Positions 1 through 11,808 of a stretch of DNA of 64,000 bases are shown one piece after another (positions within the stretch are counted from its first letter, which is position 1; every line of letters begins with the position of its first letter). Under the pieces are notes generated by a model. That model was not told the origin of the DNA. It saw only the letters and a list, made by a program, of their open reading frames with translations, and made no database searches. The translations under genes were made by a program, and so were the position numbers. The DNA comes from Catenaria anguillulae PL171. Its lineage: Eukaryota; Blastocladiomycota; Blastocladiomycetes; Blastocladiales; Catenariaceae. The stretch spans positions 354,545 through 418,544 of the forward strand of contig MCFL01000021.1 of assembly GCA_002102555.1 (NCBI GenBank). The letters run 5' to 3'.

Positions 1-3000
1 GGCGGCGTTCTTGATCGAGAAGCGAAAACCACTGGCGATATTGAACAGACAGTTGATGACCCTGGTTGGCCGCGTCGATGAGCCGTGCGTGTGCGAGTTG
101 GTGCAAGATCTGGTTTGGCGTCATGACTTGGGGCTGTTGTGGCTGTTGCTGTTGTTGCTGCTGCTGTGATTGCCCCAAGCCTGCTGCCGCCTGCTGCTGT
201 CCTTGCATGGCCAGAGTGGACCCTTGCGTGGACGACGATCCGGTCTGATTTTGCGCCACCGGCTGCGGAACCATGCGTACTCCGGCTGCGGCAAGCATTT
301 GTTGTTGCAGTTGGAGCTGTTGTTGTTGTTGCTGTTGAGCGTTCGGCATACCCGACAAAGCATTGTCCGATGACGCTGCAGCCGAGATTGCGTTCGCCCC
401 CGGTTGCTGCACTTGTTGTCCCGCCAAACCTGAATGCTGAAGTACCTGCTGTTGAACGACGGCGTTGGCATGCTTCTGCTGTTGCGCCGCCGCCAGTTGA
501 GCAACCATTTGCGGTGTGATTTGCTGGGCACCCATCCCACCAACGCTTACCATTCCAGCTGGCACACCACCGGTCATCCCGACATTGGCACCAATGGCGG
601 TATTGGAGGCACCGCTGGAATTCGACGCCGCGGCAGCCGCGGCAGCCAATGCAGCCTGGTGCTGAAGTTGCATCTGCATCTGCTGCTGTTGTTGTTGGGC
701 TTGCAACGCTGCTTGAAGCTGCTGGGCCGTCAACCCTTGCCCTTGAGCCTGTTGGCCCATACCACCAGGTTGCTGTGTTTGGCCGACCGCTTGTGCAAGC
801 TGCTGCGGCTGCGGCTGCGGTTGCGCACTTGCGGTTGCGGCCACTGCGGCCGCCGCGTTCGCCATTTCCGTCTCCAACTGCTGCCGAATCGCCATGTTCT
901 GCGTGGCTGCCTCGGTCTCCCACTTTGCCCGCAACACCTCGCTCGGTGTTGGGACGCGGACCGAGGGTGCCGTTTCCTCGGCCAAGGGTGGCAACTCTTG
1001 ACCATCGGCTCCGGCACCAGCAGCTCCTCCCGTTGTCCCGCCAGCGGATCTTCCTCCACGGTGTTGCAGAATCTCGCCCGCAAGCTTCTTGAGATGATCC
1101 GTGTACTTGCTCTTCCGGCCCCGCCTTGCCACCCGCCGAATCTCGGCCACCTCGGACGGGACCAAATGGGCAGGGACACCGGGTCGTGATGACGCGGCTG
1201 CGGAATGCACCAATCGAGTCGCTTCCGCCTCGGACGATTTCGCGGGAAACTTTGACGGCCACGGGGCAATAGTGAAAGGTGACCGAATGGGTGACGGCGC
1301 TACACCATGCGAATGCATCAAGTGCGCAACGCTGGCTGATGCCGGCAACGAGTCGGTTGAGTTGGCCGCACTGGCATCCACGCTGCCACTGCCGCCGTCC
1401 CCAGCACCGATGGCGCGGAGCTGACCGCCATTCGCCATGGTCGATTTCATGGCGGCTTCAGCGGCTGCCGCTTGCGCGCGATACTCGCGCGTCTGCTGGA
1501 GGTACTGGCTGCCGCGCTGCGCGGGCGCCCGAACGTGTGCAATGGTCAGGTCGCGCTTGGAGATCTCGGTGTACCGCTCGTACACATCGGATGGCGTGCG
1601 TGGCGGATGGACATTGCGCGAGCACGTGGCGTTGAGCACGTCGGCGGCGAGCCGGAAGTTGCAGTGGTGGCCGTCGACGAGCTCGAGAATGTCCATGTCC
1701 TCTTCTGCCGTCCATGTCGCTGGGGCGTCCTTGCGCGCTGGTGTTGGGACGCCTGATGGCGAGGTGAGCTGAGGAGCAGACTTGTCGGAAAGATCGCGAC
1801 GAGTGAAGAATGGGAGTGGGGGCCGCTTTGGCTGGGAGTTTGACGATTGCTCTTCGCCAGAGGCTAACGAAAGAGTAACGGCTGTGGGCGAGGTTGGTGA
1901 GGATAAACCTGGTGGTGCGAGGATCAAGGATGCAGGGGTTGGTGGCATGGAGTACGAAGCAATTTGTTGCTGGTGAAGGATTCCATGCTGTTGCTGCAAC
2001 TCTTGAACTTGCGGCAGCGGAACCGGCAAGGGAATGAACCAGCTCTCGTCCAACCCCATGTCGTCAGCTGGCGTCAACATGCGCTTGCTCACAGGTACTA
2101 CTCGCAACGCATCCGTGGCATCCGTTGGCATGATGGCATCGTACGGCGTCACCGTACATGGGGCTAGCGGCGCTCCGGTTGCAATCTCGGGCTTCGCAAA
2201 CAGAGGTGCCGCCAATTCTTCGTCAATCACGCAGGCAACGCGCCACGCCTCCCGATTTGACAAATCAAACTCTCCCACGCCAGTCACCTCCGCCGCGGCC
2301 GATGCCGACGCCCAAAATGCCCGCACCCACTTTGCCATGGTCGCACACGCCAGTACCTTGAGCCGAAATTCGTCAACCACATCGGTTCGCGTCCAAATGA
2401 CCTCTTCCAAGAGGTAATCCCAGTGCGTCGGGGGCCGTGGTGGGAGCCGCTGCTTGGGTAGTTGGCGGAAAGACCATTTGCCTGCGCGCTTGAGCTCTGC
2501 GATTCGGTCCAGGACACCGCGCAACCGATGTTCACGGTGGGCGACGGACCAGTCGGTCGTGGTGACGGCTTTGGATTTGGCAGAGAGCGCTTTGGAGATG
2601 GGTGCAAGATCGAGCTTGATATCGTATCGGAGCAGTTGGAGCTTGCGTTCCTCGAGTGGCGAAAGGGGCTCATGTGTTGGCGCGGGAAGTGGGTGCGTGA
2701 TGATGAACGTGTCGGGCTAGAGACCGTCGGCGGGAAACAAAAGTGGTGCACATGTTTTTGGTCAGCCAAATGAAGTTGGGCGAGTGCACCGACGAGAAAA
2801 TGAGACACGAACGCGGACGGCAGGCACCTCGGGAAACTGTGATGTTGCGGGTGCAAACTTGACGACGACTGATCCTGATCTTGGGCGAGTTGTGAGCCCA
2901 AGAGCACCTGGCGCAGGTGTCGCTGTACGCGACCCTACCATGGATCCCAGCGCAGACGTTGGACGCGACAGGGATGACGAGCCGTTCATCAAGCCATTGA

Positions 3001-3328
3001 TGGCGTGCATTGGCGACGCGGCACCCGTCGTTGGTGCGTGGTCATGGTTCGGGGTGATGGTGACACTGGCACGGCGGTGGGGTGAAGTGGCCCGGGATTG
3101 GCCGTGCGAATGTGGAGCCTGCAGCGACGAGCTGGAAGACGACGAGGATGAAAATGAGGAGGGCGTGGAAGCTGAAGCGATCATGCCGCTGTTTCGACCA
3201 TTTCCGTTTATCACGGTGCTGGTGGTGCTTGCGTTGAGATGAGGGCTGCTGATCTCGTGAGGTTCGTCCGCTGGATCAATGTTGATGGGATTTTCCGAGA
3301 CTGTTGAATCAAGCACACAAGTTGCCAA
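1..3328 (-). CDS. EAF1: Eaf1/Vid21-like NuA4 acetyltransferase subunit, HSA + SANT (3' end outside window)
   Basis: Large scaffold subunit of the NuA4 histone acetyltransferase, acting in the nucleus. The minus frame is open from about 2720 to the window edge, so the C-terminus is missing. An HSA-type segment (HWDYLLEEVIW, about 2290-2450) is followed by a low-complexity linker and a SANT/Myb domain (TWTAEEDMDILELV, about 1560-1720), then a basic stretch and long Gln- and Ala-rich tracts from about 1100 down to 1. HSA followed by SANT in this order is the Eaf1/Vid21 arrangement (family knowledge). A Ser-rich N-terminal exon lies at about 2840-3328 in another frame. An in-frame TAG just before CCCGACACG at about 2721 suggests an intron acceptor, so an intron of roughly 90-115 nt is likely, but its donor is not settled. 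No ATG opens the first exon (its first codon here is TTG), so the true start may lie in an upstream exon near 3468. Confidence 0.8.
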
Positions 3329-4283
3329 GAGTCAGATTGAAGGCGCGGAGCGAGAGAGGCAGGTTGATACAGCCCCGGCGCGATCACAACTTGTGTTATT
3401 GAAATGTCGAGCAGTTGAGACAGACGCCGTGGCGACGGCGCACGAGAGACAATGAACCGTGCACACATTCTCCCTCACACGACTGCGCGTTTGGCAAACC
3501 GATTGAATGCAAAGAATAAAGTAGAACATACGGTTGACGAGAGCGAGATTGATGTTGTCGGCAAAAGACTCTACAAGTTTGAGCTCCTACGAAAAAGCAG
3601 GTGGGAAACGATGGGAAAAGTGCATAGGATCGTTGGTATGGTGCAGCAGAAACACCAGAAGGGTTTGGGAATCAATGCTGCATGATTTGAAAAACACACT
3701 TCCGATCTAGAAACAGCAGAATTGGTCAGCAAACCGGCAACCAGCCAAATACCGGGAAATAAAGCGTGAGGACAAAGCCAAAAGATTTTAATTGCGTACG
3801 GCTGCAAAGCGTAATCCTGAAAGAATTTTGTGCGTTCCGCAGAATCTGCATGCAGATCTGGATCAAACAATGTCGCTGGCTGCTTGAAAGACTGAACGAG
3901 GCAAAAGACTTCGTTGAGTAATGTGTGTCGGTTTCTGAGAAATGATGGGGAAAACAATAGTAATTTTGGTTAGAAACATTCTCAAAATGCTTCTGCATGT
4001 CGGAATCATGGAGCTTTCGTCTGCTGTTGATGTTTTGGCAGCTCTGTCCGTCGTGGAGTGAAAGAAGGGAGGTGGGTGAACACGAACTGGAAGCGCTCCG
4101 GCGGCAAGTCTCTGGCAAAGTCGGGGATGTGGGCCGCCATGGCAGCAAAGGGGCGTATTGAACCGTGGGCAGTGCGTTGCGACGAGTGAGCAAGGTCTTC
4201 AAGTGTCAGGAGGCGGCAGTACAGCAGCGAAAGAAGTACGCTTTTCATTTGTGACTGAGAAATTGAGAAAAGATGGCATAGAG

Positions 4284-4296
4284 TCACGTGACGTCA
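4284..4296. promoter_or_regulatory. Overlapping TCACGTGA and TGACGTCA palindromes
   Basis: The sequence TCACGTGACGTCA holds an 8-bp E-box palindrome (4284-4291) overlapping a full CRE palindrome (4289-4296). E-box CACGTG is a known bHLH target and TGACGTCA a known bZIP (ATF/CREB) target. The site is about 810 bp upstream of the RPEL gene and 950 bp upstream of the Eaf1 first exon. Function is inferred from the motifs only. Confidence 0.45.
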
Positions 4297-4324
4297 TGAG
4301 AGGATCGCCCGATGAGATCGGCGT

Positions 4325-4362
4325 TCCGATCTCAAAGTGAGGAGTCCGATCTCAATGTGAGG
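4325..4362. repeat. 18-bp direct repeat, two copies, 20-bp spacing
   Basis: TCCGATCTCAAAGTGAGG (4325-4342) recurs as TCCGATCTCAATGTGAGG (4345-4362), with one mismatch. The copies are 20 bp apart start to start, about two helical turns, and lie 30 bp from the composite palindrome at 4284-4296. Confidence 0.7.
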
Positions 4363-5102
4363 CCCAGATACCGTTGCAGCACGATGTACGACACGAGCGT
4401 CTGGTTCCATGGCGTGCTTTTCTGCCTCACGAACGAAAGTTGCGCCTGATGTGCATTTTCTGTGTATGCAGGTGACTGATTTGCCCACGGAATGGAATCG
4501 GGCAGAGGGCAGGGCAATCCCAGTTCCAGGCCATTTCATCCCAGGGTCACACGACGGCTTCTGGCAATGATTCTGTGTCGTTGTGACGCGATACACCAAG
4601 CAGCCAAGCCGACGTCATCGCAGGACTTGATGGACGATGGGCAGGCAACTGTTGCCCAACTTCTGTCTCTCAGACTCTATGGAAATCCACACGATACTAT
4701 GGACAGTCACTGTTGAAAACAAAAAAATGAAGCCCATTCACGCGCCTGCTGCAACCGTTGCTGTGCTCTCCGACCCACACTGCTGTGGACCATTTTCGAG
4801 GTATGCCGACGATTTCCCACTCCCAATATCAGAATGACCATCCTTCACACACCAAGCTGAGCCCACCCCTTTTGCAGCACCTTGACGACGCCGACCTGCG
4901 ACCCCTCTCGTACATGCCAGAGTTCTTGTCCGCTCGTCCGTGACCCGCTCTTTGTCCGTGCCCGCCGCCGCCTTCTTTCGCTGCTTGCTCGCCAACGCCT
5001 CTCAAGCAATTCGGATGGCCACGACTCTGGCCACGCTCGCGCGCTCAATGTCCGTCGGCCGTCCATTGACTCGCTCGTCCATCGAACCTCATTCAAGGCG
5101 GA

Positions 5103-5858
5103 ATGGTCACGTTACGCCTAGCAGGCGACGGCCATCCAGTTTGGGGGCCCGAGCATCGAGCACGATGTGACGTGGCAATCAAGCTCGCCCAATTCTTGAC
5201 GCGGCGCATGCTGGCGACGAGGTTAAACAAGCGCGCCAAGCCGGAAACGCTGGTTCAAAAGAACATCTTGGTCGGTGTTCCCACACATGCAACGTCGCCC
5301 ACCAAGCCAACAACGAACGTGAACGTCGTTTCGACAAGCCATCGCGCTGTTGCGTCTGCTATCGCAGCAAGGACGCTTGTTGCGCCCAGGGCCAAGCTAC
5401 TCATGGAGCAAACTCGCTCAAGGCTTGCGAGGAAACTTCGCGACCGACCGACGATGAGTGAGGTCGTGAACGCAGGTCTTGTCCCTGCGCACTTGGTTGT
5501 CCCCGCCGCCCGCTTTGGCACTGGCTCAGACTCAGAGACCTTGGCCAATAGCGGCTGCTACTTGCCACTGCTCACTCAGCAAGTCGCGCTGAACAACTTT
5601 TTGAAAATGCGCAAACTCAAGTCCAAGATTGCCGCCCGCCGCGTTGGCGAACGCGTTCTGCAGCCCAACCTCGTGTCAATTGATATGGACCGCGTGGTGG
5701 AAGACATGAACTTGTTCCTGCTGGTCAGGCTGAAGCCAAGTGAAATGGCGGAACGTCGCATGCTGCGTGACTGGGATTTGGCAGCATTGGTATGCCCGCC
5801 CAACGTTCGGGACAAGATTCGCTTTTGGGAGGATTTGGTCGCTGTTTCTGCGGATTGA
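5103..5858 (+). CDS. RPEL-repeat protein, putative actin-binding
   Basis: A 251-residue, single-exon protein from an ATG at 5103. It has at least two RPEL-like repeats: LNKRAKPETLVQKNIL around residues 41-56 and LARKLRDRPTMSEVVNAGLV around 108-127. Two weaker copies follow (RRVGERVLQPNLVSIDM, and VRLKPSEMAERRML near the C-terminus). In animals RPEL motifs bind G-actin (MRTF, Phactr); a similar role here is inference. The protein is basic and Arg/Lys-rich, with no signal peptide or membrane segment and no SAP or PP1-binding element recognised. An overlapping frame with an earlier ATG at 5014 ends at 5170 without repeats, so 5103 is preferred. Confidence 0.65.
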   Translation: MVTLRLAGDGHPVWGPEHRARCDVAIKLAQFLTRRMLATRLNKRAKPETLVQKNILVGVPTHATSPTKPTTNVNVVSTSHRAVASAIAARTLVAPRAKLLMEQTRSRLARKLRDRPTMSEVVNAGLVPAHLVVPAARFGTGSDSETLANSGCYLPLLTQQVALNNFLKMRKLKSKIAARRVGERVLQPNLVSIDMDRVVEDMNLFLLVRLKPSEMAERRMLRDWDLAALVCPPNVRDKIRFWEDLVAVSAD

Positions 5859-6337
5859 TAGATTCTTTGTATATGCCTCCGACAGACTTGTCATTTGTCG
5901 CTGGGCCCAGGCTCCGTACTTTGTATCCACTCTCATTCTCTTTTCCGTCCCCCTTTTACTCCGTTCCTCGTTGACGTCTCTCCTCCCCTGTGGATTCGGC
6001 TGACTGTGTCGCGAGTTCCAAGGCCACTTGTTCCCGCAAAGGCTTGTATTTCATTCAATCCGCTGTACCCACACTTTCCCAATTAATGCCACGAGATGAT
6101 GTATCCACATTCCGCAGAATTGGTCGTTCAGTTCCCCCTTGCCACATGCTCCAAGATTCCTGATTGATCGTCGCGAAGGCAAGACCAGATGAGGACCAGG
6201 AGCTCAAGAAATACTCGAATTCCACCCATAGATGCCATGGCTCCAACGTACTTTCCGCAATATCACCTACTGCAATTCTTTCTCCGACGCATCTCGCCTG
6301 CGACAAGTCAAGGCCCACTCACTGCCAAACGATTCCC
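5859..6337. other. Intergenic spacer, no gene seen
   Basis: T/C-rich tracts occur at about 5925-5990, consistent with the 3' region of the RPEL gene and the promoter of the sensor gene. No other structure was recognised. Confidence 0.6.
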
Positions 6338-9203
6338 ATGACAATCACACACCACCGAGTTCCTGCTACAGCTCAACATCCGCGACCATCGACATGGATC
6401 CCGCCGTCCAGTTCGTTGCACTGGCTTGACACAATATGGCGCCATCGTCACGACTTGTATGCCGCGCTCATAGCGCTTGTTGTGGTCCTCATCGGCTTGA
6501 GTACGCTTTCCTGTGTCGGCGTCGACGCGGTGGTCACGACAAAAGAATGAAGGATCGCTCAGCTGTGGCCGTGTCCGACAAAATCAATCAGGTGTTTCCC
6601 TTGGTCTTTTCTTTTGGTCTCAAACAACGCTGCGTGAGTACTACATGGGCGACCTGAATCACAAGTGCCAAGCTCTAGCCGACCTGCTCGGGTTTGACTT
6701 CACCTTGAATTACGGAACTTATGTGAGCGACACAACTGGATACTTCTACACCTTGTCCGATGTGACCCTTGGTACGTTTAGTTTTCCTTTTCGAACGTCG
6801 TGGAGCCCTGGCCGGAGCGTCTCACTGACGAAATGACCGTCCAGACATTGCCAACAAGTATATCATCCCAGCTTCGTCCTACATTCCCGAAAGTGACGCT
6901 GTCACACTCCACGCGATCCTTTCACGCGACATGATTCCAACTTTCGAGTCACAATTCAACCTCCGTGTTACCGAGCCCAACGATACCATGACCAAGATTG
7001 GTATCGCCATGCCCATCACATTTCGGTACCTATGTCCAATCATGTGTGCAACTTGGGAGTGACTCGCATGAAATGACCCGTTGTGCTTGAAAACAGCATT
7101 GATCTCCCGCCCCTGGTCAACAACCACACGCTTCCCCTGGGATACAACGTCTTTCCTGTTCCTGAAGTCGCTCTCGGTGCACGGACCAGCCTCGCTCTCG
7201 GTAAACCTGTCCTCACGCTCATCGACTCAAAACCGCCCACTCCCATCCTGCCTCCTCGCGAACGCCTGTATCTCTCAATGACACTCGACAATTTGTCAAT
7301 TCGCAACTTTTCCACTTGGTCCATTCAAGTCCTCATTGCAACGCAGCCAGCGCTCAATCGTACAATGTTCCCGGACCTTGTCAAAAACATTCGCGTCCAG
7401 GTCCACGACACAGCCAAGGACATGGATCTGTTTGACCGCTTTCCCCAACCGCTAGTATCGCCAGACACAAGGGCGGCGCTTGCGAACGCCAAGGCGTCGG
7501 ATACGGTCACATTTCCCGTCCAAGCATTTGATCGAACTTGGTCCGTTCGATGCAGTGGAACTGGCTCGCTTAGCGTCGCGCGGTCCTACATTATGCTTGC
7601 GATTCTGCTGCTTGCATTTGTGTTGATTGCCGAAGGGATTCGTCGGGCATCGGCGCAGGCGTTCAAGCAGCGATGGATGTCGACCCAAATGAACCAGCAT
7701 GAGCTCATGGTCAATGCGGCTCACAAGTACGCGCAGGCCATTGTCCAAGCGTTTCCCGATCCGCTCTTTGTGTTGGATCAAGCGGGGTACTTGGTGGGAT
7801 CGAATCAGGTGGCATTGAGCCGATTCGGGCAAACTTCGAGGCAGGACAGCCAATGCGTTGGTCCCGTTCATGTGTCTGAGGTCATCCGTTGTGAATTGTT
7901 CACAGCCTCAGCGATTGTGGCACAGCCCGTGACTGATACGGTAACTCTGCCACCACTGGCTGTCAAGACCAACACGGCCCAGCCCGCAACCTGGCATCCC
8001 CTTGAGCCTGGAGTCCACAAGCTTGGATGGATTCGCAGTGGCGGGCATGATTCCGCCAAGTCTCTTCTCGTCGAGGCTGTCGTTTCCCCACCTGTGGCCG
8101 TATCTGGATCTCCGTCGCAAATCGTTTCACGGCCGCGCCGGAGCAAGGAATCCAACTGGGGCGGAAATCGCACTTCGCGAAAGTACAAGCAAGTGCTTAT
8201 CGTCCATGACATTACCGAGTACATGAAGGCACTCGCGCAATGCGAGCGCGCTGCTCAAGACTCTCACGGGCGGCACATGACTGCGGCGGCCATGTTGAAG
8301 ACTTTGCTTGACGAAATCGGCCCACGGCTGCATATGCTCAACAAGTCAAGTCATTTCGCCGAATCAACGGCTTATCGAGTTCCATTCGCTCGACTCCAGG
8401 CCAATTGTGCACGCATTACTCGTCTGACTCTCGACATTTTATCCAACGCGTCCATTATCGCTCGAAGTCGCTGGCAGCTTGATCAGAGCGGCTGTGATCC
8501 GGCAATTTTTCCCGTTTATTCGCCACCATTGTTCCCCAGGATATCATCGTATCATACCCCCAGTGTACAGTACCCCTGGATTCACCCATCCGCCATCATT
8601 CAACAATCTATCGACGCCATGCAACCGCTTTGCGATTCCCGCCAAGTCATCATCAAGTTTGTCACGTCTTCTTCTTCTACGGCCGTTTCCGGTCCCATTA
8701 CGGCTTCGGTAACGGTTTCTATTGCTCTACAAAAGCTTGTTCAAATTTCCGTCTATGCTACCAAAGCAGGCGGGTGTGCATGTCTTGAATTGGCGGTGGA
8801 TCCTCGGTCGCGCACGCTTCGAGTGCGCTGCCGAGGCGATATGCGTGTTCCCACCATGTCACGGCCAAGATTGGCGAGTCGGGTACCGGTACTATGGCCT
8901 AGATGCATTGGGGACTGTGATGAGCGAGTCCGTGTGGCAGACTCTCTTGCAGAGATGCTGCAATGTGGACTGGTGCAAGCGGCAGGTGTGGCGGTTGAGA
9001 TGCTCGTTGCGCCATGCGGCCACTCTGGGCCACGGCACATTCGAGCCAGGGGAAGTCGAGAAGTCGGATGCTTTTCGTGGGTCAGCGGAGCCGAAGGAAG
9101 TAGGGATGGAAGAACGTCCGAGTCAGCAACGCAGGCCGCTCCGAGTCGTGGCGGGTTTGACTTTGTCTTTCGTCTGGGTGAAGCGGATATGTTTGAAATG
9201 TGA
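6338..9203 (+). CDS. Transmembrane sensor resembling a histidine kinase (extracellular domain, PAS, degenerate HisKA/ATPase region)
   Basis: Predicted from four exons, 6338-6512, 6592-6771, 6845-7025 and 7097-9203, which join in frame to about 880 residues. A first membrane segment (YAALIALVVVLIGLSTL, near residues 41-57) precedes a roughly 300-residue, probably extracellular region reminiscent of CHASE sensor domains. A second membrane segment (YIMLAILLLAFVLIAEGI) follows, then a PAS-like stretch (FPDPLFVLDQAGYLVGSNQ) and a helical region where a DHp domain would sit. No SHELRTPL-type H-box with its phosphoacceptor His and no DxGxG ATP-binding motif can be found, and there is no receiver domain. 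The fold is therefore kinase-like but probably catalytically dead. The first intron is the least certain; the donor TGT|GTGTCG was chosen because it alone keeps frame. Confidence 0.6.
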
Positions 9204-9389
9204 TGATGCAAGTTTCCGTAGGTCGACTGACTGTAAAATGTACATCTATTTCCCTTAATTCTCGTCAGCGAGAGTTCTGTGCGCTTGATGATTGTGTCCG
9301 GAGCGTTCGCTCGGTTTGTCGTGCAGTGGAGTTGGTCACTCCCGCGCGCGCCCTTCTGTTCGATGAGCTGACATGCCAATAGCACAGCC

Positions 9390-11318
9390 ATGGAGCCCAA
9401 AGACCCAGAGCAATCTCCAGAAATACAGTATGCGCAAGCCAGGGTCACTGTTGCCGCCCTTGAAGACGCATTGACGGCCACGGCCGCGCTCATGGTGAAG
9501 CGCCCGTCGCCACAAGATCAGAGCAGGATCATCATCAGCGGCATTCTGCCGGCCCAGCAGTCGGCGCTTGCTTTGCTGCAAAGGCACGTCGAGCATCTCG
9601 AGAGGACAAGGCAGACCACTGGTCCGCTCCATCCAGCCGCCTCGTCGCCCGCTCTTCTCGGCCTCCGTCACGAAAACGAGCAACTCGCGCGCGAGCGTGA
9701 TCACTTGAGGGCACGGCTCGATTCAACCCAGCAATTGCTGGCCTCGGTGACGACCGAGCGGGACATGCTTGCGTTGCAGCACCAAGCGGCGGGTCATTTT
9801 TCGCAGTTTTGCCCATCTGTTACCCCTCAGCCACGCACATCATCCACCCAAGCGCCAGAATCGCTTTCAACCACATCTTTATCGTTTTCGCACGCAGTTC
9901 GACCGGCGCTCTCGCCAGCGCCATTGAACGCGTCTACGGCCACTCCATCGCCATCTGTTTTCAACATGTCCGCTGTCCCGCAATCTCCAATCACTCGAAA
10001 GCGATCCGCATCCGCATCATCTCAGAGACCAGTGGAGTGTGTAGATGTGCCATCGTCGCCAGAGTCTGCCCCTGTTGCCAAGCGGCCCCGAATGCTGGAG
10101 CCAACAACAGCCGAGGTGCGTCAGTGTATGTGACCCCAGACCTCAGTTGATTGGAATTGACACTTGCTCCACGCACTCTCGACTTGCCACTTTCAGGAAC
10201 AAATCACCGAAACTCCCACATTTAATTATCCCACATCGATTGCCAAGCTGTTGGGGGGGATGGCGGATGTGATTATCCCTCCTGCGGTCGAGTCGGGCCA
10301 TCTCAGTAGCAGCAGTGGGGACTCCCCCTCGCCAACATCACGAAACGTTCACCCTAACCAGCACCAGCAACCAGAGTCTGACCCATCGAGCGGGCTTCGT
10401 GCAGCTGTACCACCTCCCATGACGCCGCCCTCACCAGGGTACAGGCAGCCACTCGACGAACCTTACCCCAATGACGACAGTGGCGACGACATTATTGATG
10501 TCACTAACCTTCTCTGCACACCCCCACTTCAACAAGCTGCTGGCGCTGCATCACCACGTCTGCCTCGCCCCACGGCCGCACCCACGCCTATTGGTGTGCG
10601 GCTCGCCATTCCACTCTCCATGGTGAACCAGAACGTCCGCTCGCGATACCTGGATGGCGTGCTTCAAGTGCAACAATCCTACATTCGTGTCCTTGCCCAC
10701 CGCCTCATCTCTCCACCCGCGATCGACCCTCCCATCGACTCCTACGCCACCTCTCCAACCGCGCCACCTGATGACGACCAACACGACAATGACGATGCAG
10801 ATTCCTTGTCGACTACCACCTCTGTATTGCATCCCACCAACGCTCGGCACCTCCTAGTCATCCAGCAACAATACGGATCACAAGTCACTGCCACGCTACT
10901 CGAAACTGTGCTGGCGCAGGGGATCGGCGTTCCCGTGCTTCATCGGTGGCTGCAGCAACATATTGTGTCGGAGGTGCCGACACGCTCGACGAGTCAGATT
11001 TTGCGAGCTATTCACAGCGCGTGGGTGCGGCCTGTTTTGGTTGTCAAGGAGCTGGAGCGGCGAGACTATGAGCAAATGTGGCGCGAGCTCGCCGAGGAGT
11101 ACCTTGCAACTGCCCAAGCTGGTGCTGCTGCCGCTGCGAGAGATGCTGCCGAGCGGCCGGTCCAGCTGTTACTGCCGGCAAGCGCACGGTTGGTTGTGTT
11201 GCTCGGGTTGGAGTGTTGTGGATTAGAGGCACCCACGGCGGATGCACGTGTTCCTGCATTGTGCGAGCGCAGGTATGCGTTGCGGGAGCGGGTTGCGTTG
11301 GTGCATAACCTTGCGTGA
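9390..11318 (+). CDS. Unknown coiled-coil, proline/serine-rich protein
   Basis: Two exons, 9390-10115 and 10197-11318, joined by an 81-nt GTGCGT...TTTCAG intron in phase 0, giving about 615 residues. The N-terminal third has a heptad-like helix (residues about 90-130, ENEQLARERDHLRARLD) followed by a Ser/Pro linker with a basic cluster (AKRPRM, SPITRKRS) that could be a nuclear localisation signal. The C-terminal half, from about residue 390, is alpha-helical, with a Leu-rich region and a tail rich in Ala and Leu. I do not recognise a family. Nuclear localisation is only suggested by the basic motifs. It lies just after the sensor gene on the same strand (186 nt from its stop). Confidence 0.6.
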
Positions 11319-11808
11319 ATAAATGATGTGGCCCATCTATGGAGTGATCGGATGCCGAGCTCATGATGAGTAACATTGCAGTCGGATTGTTTGCTTTTCG
11401 TCCAGATGCCGATTTGTGTCTTTGTGTCGTAGTTATTCCCACATGTGGTTTCACGTCTACATACCATGCAATACCAGATGTTTCGTACAAGGAGAGGTAA
11501 TTTGAGGTATAGAGCCGGTGGAGGTTGGCAATCTGTTTCCCGAAGGAGGACGCGCAACAGCAGATTGCCGCTGAGCGGGAGCGAGAAATTTCAGCTCATT
11601 GTAAGATGGTGACGGCGGGATTCGGGCGGAGATTGCGGATGGTGGTTTGTGGACCATGGCGACGTCAAAATGGAGTTTGTGCCACAACGTCCCCTCGTAC
11701 TACTGTGTCTCGCCGGTCGCTTTATGTGGCAACCCATCACGTGAAGGGCAGCCAACAAAGACGCGGCGGATTGTACGCGTACCTACCGGGACATATGTAC
11801 AGGCCGCG

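Larger units (their letters stand above)
3329..5102. other. Intergenic spacer, 1.8 kb, no supported gene
   Basis: No convincing coding frame is seen on either strand; short frames here have no recognisable domain or compositional bias. The stretch may hold an upstream Eaf1 exon near 3468. It contains a composite palindrome at 4284-4296 and an 18-bp direct repeat at 4325-4362, described separately. Confidence 0.6.

Noticed and set aside
434-1189. Long plus-strand frame with Leu/Arg-rich protein over the Eaf1 Gln-rich region
   Set aside because: It is the antisense of the Gln/Ala-rich Eaf1 tail; composition follows from CAG/CTG repeats and has no domain.
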